Source of the DNA: Mariprofundaceae bacterium
GTDB taxonomy: Bacteria > Pseudomonadota > Zetaproteobacteria > Mariprofundales > Mariprofundaceae
DNA: 13,819 nt
Assembly (NCBI GenBank): GCA_027018975.1
Contig: JALUXN010000137.1
Coordinates: forward strand, 1-13,819
Direction: 5' to 3'
Shown here: in pieces, positions 6,750 to 12,678 of the stretch
Layout: each line of letters begins with the position of its first letter
Numbering within the stretch: position 1 is the stretch's first letter
The notes under the pieces: model-generated
Database searches by the model: none
What the model was told of the DNA's origin: nothing
The model's input: only the letters and a program-made list of their open reading frames with translations
Position numbers and translations under genes: made by a program

Positions 6750-8262
6750 GGTCAAAGAGACCCCGTTTGAACGCCCCACACTGGCAACCGGCGCGCTACT
6801 ACCCATCGAGCCCCTCGAGGAGTCCGCATGGTCGCTGGGCAGTGCCTACACCCAATACGATCAGGATGGCGCCATTCGCTGGGAGCTGTTATCCACGAAA
6901 CTGAAGGAGTATTTTTTTCCCAGCTTCGGGTTGGAGATCGCCAGACACGACCTCAACCTGAAACGCGAGGATGTGCAGCTGGTGGTTGGTGAGGGGATTC
7001 TGATGGGCGCGCAAAAAATCTCCACCGATGCCTCAGGGCGCGTACTGATCAACTACGCAGGGCCGAGTCAGACCTTCCCGACCTACTCCGCAGCTGCAGT
7101 CATGCATGGCGAGATTCCCCCCGCCACATTCAAAGACAAGATTGTCCTCATCGGCACCACAGCGCTCGGCACGTCAGACATCCATATCACGCCCTACGCC
7201 CAGATGCCCGGCATCGAAAAACAGGCCAGCGTGGTCGAAAACATCCTGCACAACAACTTCCTCGTGCGCGAAGAGCTGGTCAAGATCTTCAACGCAGCAC
7301 TGGTTTTTCTCTGTTGCATCATCGCGCTGATCTACCTGCCTCGCCTCCACGCCTCTGCCGGCGCGTTGTTCACCGCACTGTTCATCTTCGCCTATCTGAG
7401 CGTTACCCAATATCTGTTCACCCATCAACACCTGTGGATCGATATTGTGGCTCCCACTACGGCCATCTTTCTGCTCTACACATCCATCACGGCCTACCGC
7501 TTTTTCACCGAAGAGCGGCGGGCGCGAAAGATCAAAGCCATGTTCTCCAGCTACACCACCGAAAAAGTAGTCGATGAACTGCTACAACATCCGCAACTCG
7601 CCGAACTCGGCGGTGTACATCGCCAAGTGACAGTGCTCTTTTCAGATGTTCGCAGCTTCACCACCTTCAGCGAAAGCAGATCGCCCGAGGAGGTGGTCTC
7701 CATCCTCAACGAATTCCTCTCCGCCATGACAGAGGTCATCCTAGCCTGGGACGGCACACTCGATAAATTTGTCGGCGATGAGATCATGGCATTCTGGGGC
7801 GCCCCAGCCGCACAAAAAGAGCATGTCGCCTTGGCATTTTGCTGCAGCCTGTCGATGATGAATAGAATGACTGAGATGAAATCAGACTGGCTCGCGCGCG
7901 ACATGAAACCCTTTCAAATCGGCATCGGCCTCAACTCCGGCGATGTAGTGGTCGGCAACATCGGCTGTGCCGGCAAAAAGATGGATTACACCATCATCGG
8001 CGACACCGTGAACCTGGGCGCACGCGTGGAAGCACTCACACGCAACTATCACAATTTTGTCATGATCACCGAATTCACCTTCCAGCAACTCACCCCGTTT
8101 CTCACAACCAATGCAGACGGCACCTATGCTATTACAATGCCACAGGGAAAATTTGACGCCATCCACATCAAGCCACTGGAAGCAGTTAAAGTCAAAGGCA
8201 AGGATCACGCCGTCATGGTCTACGAAGTCGCCCTGCAACACTGGGGCACCCCCGATAACTGA
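6736..8262 (+). CDS. class III adenylate cyclase with 5'-truncated CHASE2 sensor domain
   Basis: The frame encodes 508 residues: the C-terminal part of a CHASE2 extracytoplasmic sensor domain (about 5-175, with GRVLINYAGP at 101-110 and FKDKIVLIGTTALGTSD at 132-148), three membrane helices (about 183-202, 206-228, 233-256), then a guanylyl/adenylyl cyclase catalytic domain (about 295-500). Catalytic residues are intact: metal-binding D304 and D348, adenine-selecting K344 and T419, and N426 and R430. Lys plus Thr is the class IIIb pattern, so the product should be cAMP. Full family members begin with a signal anchor and about 150 more CHASE2 residues; these are absent and the frame starts inside the IS right end. 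The first four codons are therefore IS-derived. Without the first anchor, both topology and sensing are doubtful, so it may be a pseudogene. Alternatively it could be a constitutive or misregulated cyclase translated from GTG 6736. Confidence 0.85.
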   Translation: MKLQVVKETPFERPTLATGALLPIEPLEESAWSLGSAYTQYDQDGAIRWELLSTKLKEYFFPSFGLEIARHDLNLKREDVQLVVGEGILMGAQKISTDASGRVLINYAGPSQTFPTYSAAAVMHGEIPPATFKDKIVLIGTTALGTSDIHITPYAQMPGIEKQASVVENILHNNFLVREELVKIFNAALVFLCCIIALIYLPRLHASAGALFTALFIFAYLSVTQYLFTHQHLWIDIVAPTTAIFLLYTSITAYRFFTEERRARKIKAMFSSYTTEKVVDELLQHPQLAELGGVHRQVTVLFSDVRSFTTFSESRSPEEVVSILNEFLSAMTEVILAWDGTLDKFVGDEIMAFWGAPAAQKEHVALAFCCSLSMMNRMTEMKSDWLARDMKPFQIGIGLNSGDVVVGNIGCAGKKMDYTIIGDTVNLGARVEALTRNYHNFVMITEFTFQQLTPFLTTNADGTYAITMPQGKFDAIHIKPLEAVKVKGKDHAVMVYEVALQHWGTPDN

Positions 8263-8281
8263 CGCTTCGGCTAGAGACGTT

Positions 8282-8301
8282 ACAACCCAGCGCTGCGTTG
8301 T
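8282..8301. promoter_or_regulatory. near-palindrome between the cyclase gene and hemD
   Basis: ACAACCCAGC followed by GCTGCGTTGT is a 20-nt dyad with one mismatched pair, 20 nt after the cyclase stop and 39 nt before the chosen hemD start. It is followed by TTTG, so it could be a weak terminator for the cyclase, or an operator for the hemD cluster. No convincing -35/-10 pair was found nearby. Confidence 0.35.
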
Positions 8302-8339
8302 TTGATAGCATCCTTGTTCTGTTTGTGCATGATTGGGCT

Positions 8340-9140
8340 ATGGGTGGTTTGTTATTCACTGGGCAGCGAATATTGTTGACGCGGGCGGCTGAGCAGTTGC
8401 CGGCGTTGGTGGCGATGGTGGAGGCGCGCGGTGGTCAAGGCGTGGCCTTCCCCTGTTTGAAAATCAGTGATGATGTGGCGGCGATTCAGCGTGGGCTCAA
8501 TGAACTGCCGGCGGTTTCTGATGTGCTCTTTACCAGCGTGCATGGTGTGCGGGCGGTGGCAGCGGTGTGTGATGAGATTGGCGCCGAAGATGGCAGCGAT
8601 CTGGCCGCATTGTTGCGGGGGAAGCGAGTGGCGGCCGTGGGTCGCAAAACGGCGGCAGCGCTGACGCGGCTGGGTGTGGATGTGGAGCTGGTGCCGGAGC
8701 TGGCATCGCAGGATGGGCTGTTGGCAGCCTATGCGGCGCAGGGGTGGCCGGAGCGGCTGCTCTTTTTTCGTGCGGCCGAAGGGCGCGATACGGTGATCGA
8801 GGCGCTGCGTGCGCGGCAGATCGATGTACAGCTGGTGCGCGCGTACCGCACTGCATGTCCGGATGACGATGCCTCCGAGGTGATCGAACAGTTGGCGGCG
8901 GATATGATCGATGCGGTGCTGCTCGGCAGTCCTAAGGCGGCGCGCTGTTATCTGCAGCGGGTCGGCTCGCTGGCGTTGGCCAATCGGCCGGTGGTGGCGG
9001 TGATCTCTGAAAAAATGGCGGCTGAGGTGCGCGATTTGGGCTTAAAGGTGCAGGTCATCGCCAAAACGGCTAGCTTCGAGCAGATGTTAGATGATTTAGC
9101 TATGTTTATTTGCAAGGAGAAATTGAATGTCTTTACCTGA
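8340..9140 (+). CDS. hemD: uroporphyrinogen-III synthase HemD
   Basis: HemD closes hydroxymethylbilane (the HemC product) with inversion of ring D to give uroporphyrinogen III. This 266-residue reading has the family pattern, which is low in strict motifs. An N-terminal Rossmann-like half opens with GQRILLTRAAEQ and contains DVLFTSVHGVRAV. A linker includes GKRVAAVGRKTAAAL. The second half contains RLLFFRAAEGRDTVIEAL, then VQLVRAYRT and DAVLLGSPKAARCYLQ. The last is the conserved segment that normally reads LTSPxxV in the family. The start is uncertain: the frame is open from TTG 8298, with further starts at GTG 8325 and TTG 8349. ATG 8340 is chosen although its Shine-Dalgarno is weak. The stop lies 14 nt inside hemB, suggesting coupling. 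It is the first gene of the hem cluster on this strand. Confidence 0.92.
   Translation: MGGLLFTGQRILLTRAAEQLPALVAMVEARGGQGVAFPCLKISDDVAAIQRGLNELPAVSDVLFTSVHGVRAVAAVCDEIGAEDGSDLAALLRGKRVAAVGRKTAAALTRLGVDVELVPELASQDGLLAAYAAQGWPERLLFFRAAEGRDTVIEALRARQIDVQLVRAYRTACPDDDASEVIEQLAADMIDAVLLGSPKAARCYLQRVGSLALANRPVVAVISEKMAAEVRDLGLKVQVIAKTASFEQMLDDLAMFICKEKLNVFT
9114..9119 (+). promoter_or_regulatory. ribosome binding site of hemB, inside the hemD 3' end
   Basis: AAGGAG ends 7 nt before ATG 9127. It is a strong site placed within the last codons of hemD, which fixes the hemB start despite the overlap. Confidence 0.8.
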
Positions 9141-10113
9141 TCTATTGATTCGTCCACGGCGACTGCGCCGGAGTGCTACGGTGCGCCGTATGGTGCGTGA
9201 AACCACACTCTCGGTGGATGATCTGATCTATCCGATTTTCGTCGATGAAACGATCGATGCCGAGGTGCCAGTGGCCAGTATGCCGGGGGTATCGCGCATT
9301 CCGCTCTCACAGGTCGGCGCGGTAGCGCAGGAGGTGGCGGCACTCGGCATTCCGGGGCTGATTCTCTTCGGTATTCCGGCCGAAAAAGATGCTGTTGGCT
9401 CCGGCGGCTGGGATGACAAGGGGATTGTGCAGGAGGCGATTCGCGCGGCGAAAGCGGCGGCACCATCGCTCTGTGTGATCGCCGATACCTGCTTCTGCGA
9501 GTACACCGATCACGGCCATTGCGGTGTGCTGCACGGCGAAGAGGTCGATAACGATGAGACGCTGCTGAATCTGCAGAAAGAGGCGCTTTCGTATGCCAGA
9601 GCAGGGGTCGATATGGTGGCCCCGTCGGGCATGATGGATGGCATGATCGCGGCGATTCGTGATGCGCTCGATGAGGGTGGCTTTGCTGATCTGCCGATCA
9701 TGTCCTACGCGGTGAAATATGCCTCGGGCTACTTCGGGCCGTTCCGCGATGCGGCTGATTCGGCGCCGAACTTTGGCGACCGCGCCAGTTATCAGATGGA
9801 TCCGGCCAACCGCCGCGAGGCGCTCAAAGAGGCGTGGTTGGATGTCGAAGAGGGAGCGGATATGCTGATGGTCAAGCCGGCGCTCGCCTACATGGATATT
9901 ATCCGCGAAATCAAAGATGCCACGCAGTTGCCGTTGGCGGTCTATAACGTCTCGGGCGAATATGCGATGGTCAAAGCGGCCGCCGAGAAGGGGTGGATCG
10001 ATGAGCGGCGGGTGGTGATGGAGACGATGCTCGGCTTCAAACGCGCCGGTGCCGACCTGATCCTCACCTACCATGCACTGGATGTGGCGCGCTGGCTGCA
10101 GGAGATAGATTGA
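9127..10113 (+). CDS. hemB: delta-aminolevulinic acid dehydratase (porphobilinogen synthase) HemB
   Basis: HemB condenses two 5-aminolevulinate molecules to porphobilinogen, the HemC substrate. The 328-residue length is typical. Seen: RPRRLRRSATVRRMVRET at the N-terminus; the zinc-binding cysteine cluster DTCFCEYTDHGHCG with C122, C124 and C132, indicating the Zn-dependent type at the active site; SYAVKYASGYFGPFRDAA with K197; and DMLMVKPALAYMD with K250. These two lysines correspond to the Schiff-base pair. LGFKRAGADLILTYHA near the C-terminus is also typical. hemB lies between hemD and the hemX-like gene; in enteric bacteria hemB is elsewhere. It overlaps hemD by 14 nt and shares a TGATG junction with the next gene. 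Confidence 0.98.
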   Translation: MSLPDLLIRPRRLRRSATVRRMVRETTLSVDDLIYPIFVDETIDAEVPVASMPGVSRIPLSQVGAVAQEVAALGIPGLILFGIPAEKDAVGSGGWDDKGIVQEAIRAAKAAAPSLCVIADTCFCEYTDHGHCGVLHGEEVDNDETLLNLQKEALSYARAGVDMVAPSGMMDGMIAAIRDALDEGGFADLPIMSYAVKYASGYFGPFRDAADSAPNFGDRASYQMDPANRREALKEAWLDVEEGADMLMVKPALAYMDIIREIKDATQLPLAVYNVSGEYAMVKAAAEKGWIDERRVVMETMLGFKRAGADLILTYHALDVARWLQEID

Positions 10114-11279
10114 TGGCGGATGCACAAGAGGCGAACGAGACACAGGCCGATGCGCTTGACGAGGTGATCGCGCCGGCAGACGACACAGCATCCGAGCAGA
10201 CCACGGACAAGCCGGTGAAGAAAAAACGTTCTTTTTTTGCTAGGTTGTTGCGATTTACCTTGATGATTGTGCTGCTTGTGGCCGTAGCAGCAGCGATACT
10301 TGCGGCGACCGGCCGGCTGCAGCCGCTCTGGGAAACACTGCAGGAGCAGATGCTCAAGGTGCAGGAGCGCGCACCCACGCTGCACCCCACACCGCACAAA
10401 CCGACGATCACGCCCGCAACCACCAAACTAAGGGCAGCAGATGATCAGAGATCAGAAGCCGGCGATACCTCACACGAAATGCCGACGCCTCAAACTGACG
10501 CAGTGAGCAGTCAAGCGGCTCCAGATGCAACAGCGCCGACCCCGCCCGCGTCTGCCACAATCGAGCCGGCTACAATCAATCGGCTGCCGAGCACACCGCT
10601 ATCGCCGGAGAAGGTGGAGCAGCTGTTGACCACCATGCAGCAGCTGCAACAGGAGCTGGCGCGCATGGCGCAGTCGCAGCGCCAGCTGATGCAGGGGCTC
10701 AAGGCGCAGCAGCGGATGAATCTGCAGGTGCGCTTGCGTTGGATCACCGACCCTAACAGTCGTCTGGCGCAGATTGCGCTGACTTGGGAAGAGATCTCGC
10801 TGCTCCCCGGCCTCAGTGATGCCGAGCGGCAGCAGGCGGTGCAGATGCATGCGCTGGCGCGTTCGGCGGCGGAGCGACTGCGCCTCTGGCGGCAGGCGTT
10901 GCGCAAATGGGCGGAGACACTCACCACGCCAGAGCAGCAGAATGTTCTGCCGCAGCCGGAACACCCGTGGTTGGCATGGCTGGTCAATCAGTTCCAGCTG
11001 CGCCGGGCGCCGACCGTGAGTGTGGCGCGGCAGCAGGCGCTGCGTGCGCAGCTGTTGCAGGCCGAACAACAGCTGGCGCAGGAGCAGTGGCCGGAAGCCG
11101 GTGCATGGCAACAGCTGCAGGCAGAACTGCTGCTGCAGATCAAGGCGATGGAAACGTCTGCTGACAAAGCGGCGATCGACACCGGCCTGCCGGTCAATTT
11201 CCACGCCATTCAGGCCGACTTGGCCAAACTGCGCCAGACCGCGCGGGCGTGGGCGGCGAAACATGGAGGCGCATCGTGA
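10113..11279 (+). CDS. hemX: HemX-like membrane-anchored protein
   Basis: A 388-residue bitopic protein. It has an acidic cytoplasmic N-terminus (1-35), a basic KKKR at 37-40, one membrane helix (about 44-66), a long Pro/Thr/Ala-rich linker (about 85-162), a Gln-rich coiled-coil segment (about 165-203), and an alpha-helical periplasmic domain rich in Leu, Gln and Arg. This layout, and its position between hemB/hemD and hemY, match the HemX family. HemX is often annotated as uroporphyrinogen-III methyltransferase, but it has none of that enzyme's motifs, and its role in haem synthesis is unclear. The assignment rests largely on architecture and context. ATG 10113 is chosen: it overlaps the hemB stop (TGATG) and AGGAG lies 8 nt upstream (10100-10104). 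The stop overlaps the hemY start. Confidence 0.65.
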   Translation: MADAQEANETQADALDEVIAPADDTASEQTTDKPVKKKRSFFARLLRFTLMIVLLVAVAAAILAATGRLQPLWETLQEQMLKVQERAPTLHPTPHKPTITPATTKLRAADDQRSEAGDTSHEMPTPQTDAVSSQAAPDATAPTPPASATIEPATINRLPSTPLSPEKVEQLLTTMQQLQQELARMAQSQRQLMQGLKAQQRMNLQVRLRWITDPNSRLAQIALTWEEISLLPGLSDAERQQAVQMHALARSAAERLRLWRQALRKWAETLTTPEQQNVLPQPEHPWLAWLVNQFQLRRAPTVSVARQQALRAQLLQAEQQLAQEQWPEAGAWQQLQAELLLQIKAMETSADKAAIDTGLPVNFHAIQADLAKLRQTARAWAAKHGGAS

Positions 11280-12433
11280 GATTGATTCTATTCCTGCTAT
11301 TGGTGCTGGCGGTGACGGTGGCACTGATCGTCTTCCCCGATATTGCCGATCAACCGCTGCGGCTGGAGGCGTTCGGCTGGCTATTCGAGACCCGGCAGGG
11401 CGCGTTTGTCGTCGCTCTGTTGGCGCTGCTGTCGCTGACTTGGCTATTGCGTCGGCTGCTGGGCGCGCTCTTCGCCAGCCCCGGCAGCGCTTGGCGTTCA
11501 TTGCGTCTTGGCAGCCGCAAACGCAAAGAGAAGCGGCTGCGCGATGGATTGGCACAGTGGATTGATGGTCGACTGACCTCGGCCGCCAAGAATCTAAGAC
11601 GTGCAGAGGGAGTGCTGCCGGCATGGATCGAGGCGCTGCTACGTGTGGCGACCACGCCGGCCAGTGCGTTGTCCACGCCGTCCGAGAGTGAAGATGACTT
11701 GATGGTGGCACTGTCTGCACGCATCGCCACCGCGCCGGATGCTGATCCACCGCTTGATGCCGCCCGCCGCCGCACCCATCTGGAGGCGTGGCTGCGTGTC
11801 CACCCCGACGCACCGCTGGCGCAGGCGCGCTTGGTGGCGCTGGCTGAGGAGGAGGGAGATTGGCCGGCGGTGATCGAGGCATTGGAGGCTAAATGGCGAC
11901 AGGGCAAGAGTGCTGCCGTGGATGTGAAGCCGCGACTGGTGCGCGCCTGCCTGCAGCAGGCGGCAGCAGCGCCGGCGGAGGCAATGGTCTATCTGCGCAA
12001 AGCGTATCGTCTGCAGCCGGAAGATGCGCAGGTGGTGTTGCGTTATGGCCAAGCGCTGCAGGAGAGCGGCGATCTCGATGGTGTCAAACGTCTCTGGCGC
12101 GGCTATCTGGAGCAGCACAGCAGTAAAAGCGTGGCTGCCGCGCTGCTCGAGCTGGAGCGCGATCAAGCGATGCGCGCCTACCGCAAACTGGAGCGCAAAT
12201 CGGCCAAGAGCCTCAACTACGCCCAGCGCTGGCTACGCGCCGAACTCGCCCACGCCGCCGGTCTCGATGGTCTCGCCCTAGAGCAGATGCAAGCACTGGC
12301 CGAAGCAGCCGCTGCCGACGATGCCGCGATCAGTCAAGCCGCCTGGCAGAGCCTCGCCGCTTGGCACGAAGCGGCCGCTGATTACCAACAGGCCGCTAAC
12401 TGCTATCGGTGGGCGATGGAAAAACGGGAGTGA
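11276..12433 (+). CDS. hemY: HemY-like TPR membrane protein
   Basis: A 385-residue protein with two N-terminal membrane helices (about 2-21 and 42-59), joined by a short loop (PDIADQPLRLEAFGWLFETR) as in the HemY N-terminal domain. A basic stretch follows (RLGSRKRKEKRLRDG), then a helical, TPR-type repeat domain. The clearest repeat is AMVYLRKAYRLQPEDAQVVLRYGQALQESGDL; another runs through AAWQSLAAWHEAAADYQQAANCYRWA near the end. HemY of this type is an inner-membrane protein of late haem synthesis in proteobacteria. It is unrelated to the Bacillus protoporphyrinogen oxidase also called HemY. The start is GTG 11276, overlapping the hemX stop (GTGA), with GGAGG 6 nt upstream (11265-11269). An upstream extension to 11249 would remove the clean hydrophobic N-terminus. 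It is the last gene of this unit. Confidence 0.8.
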   Translation: MRLILFLLLVLAVTVALIVFPDIADQPLRLEAFGWLFETRQGAFVVALLALLSLTWLLRRLLGALFASPGSAWRSLRLGSRKRKEKRLRDGLAQWIDGRLTSAAKNLRRAEGVLPAWIEALLRVATTPASALSTPSESEDDLMVALSARIATAPDADPPLDAARRRTHLEAWLRVHPDAPLAQARLVALAEEEGDWPAVIEALEAKWRQGKSAAVDVKPRLVRACLQQAAAAPAEAMVYLRKAYRLQPEDAQVVLRYGQALQESGDLDGVKRLWRGYLEQHSSKSVAAALLELERDQAMRAYRKLERKSAKSLNYAQRWLRAELAHAAGLDGLALEQMQALAEAAAADDAAISQAAWQSLAAWHEAAADYQQAANCYRWAMEKRE

Positions 12434-12474
12434 ATCCTCTACCGGCGAAAGGTTTACTGATCCTCTATCGGAGA
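12434..12474 (+). repeat. short imperfect direct repeat after hemY
   Basis: ATCCTCTACCGGCGA (12434-12448) and ATCCTCTATCGGAGA (12460-12474) agree at 13 of 15 positions and are 26 bp apart, right after the hemY stop. No function is apparent. Confidence 0.4.
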
Positions 12475-12480
12475 CTCAGC

Positions 12481-12609
12481 TCATCCCATAGTTTGCCCGC
12501 TAGCTGCGTTGAACATGCTCATGTGCAAAAGCACACTGCGCGTGTTCTCCTTGCCATCGAATAAACCATGGACGATCTGAACAGTTTCAGCATGCAGCTG
12601 AATAGCGAC
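12481..12609 (-). pseudogene. possible remnant of a small gene in the hemY-fliD gap
   Basis: A minus-strand frame of 42 codons ends in TGA at 12481-12483 and reads like real protein, including AETVQIVHGLFDGKENTRSV and LLHMSMFNAASGQTMG. It opens after a TGA at 12610-12612 and has no normal start before the methionine at residue 30, so it would be a broken 3' end if real. I do not recognise the family. The rest of the 245-nt gap between the convergent hemY and fliD genes holds only small hairpins (TGTGC-AAAA-GCACA at 12522-12535; CTCTG-AACAA-CAGAG at 12634-12648). No convincing U-tailed terminator is seen. Confidence 0.25.
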
Positions 12610-12678
12610 TCAGGCCGCTCTGCGAGCACCCAACTCTGAACAACAGAGAAATATGAGAATTATGCGCTTGTCACAACC

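Noticed and set aside
5202..6752. Target duplication around the IS
   Set aside because: I compared bases just outside both ends at several offsets, including a YTAR-type CTAA at 5202-5205. No matching copy occurs on the right side.
8298..8339. TTG 8298 as the hemD start
   Set aside because: The added residues (FDSILVLFVHDWA) are not typical of HemD, the codon lies in the dyad at 8282-8301, and there is no ribosome site before it. ATG 8340 is preferred, although it is not certain.
9307..10191. 294-codon open frame on the minus strand
   Set aside because: Antisense to hemB, which carries all active-site residues.
10599..11882. 427-codon open frame on the minus strand
   Set aside because: It overlaps both hemX and hemY, which have membrane helices, good ribosome sites and coupled junctions. 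The antisense product has no domain-like features.
12513..12535. Hairpins in the hemY-fliD gap as a bidirectional terminator
   Set aside because: Stems of only 5 bp and no U-run on either strand.
12568..12639. 23-codon plus-strand frame starting MDDLNSFSMQ
   Set aside because: It has no Shine-Dalgarno, is very short and lies opposite the more protein-like remnant. Either could be chance.
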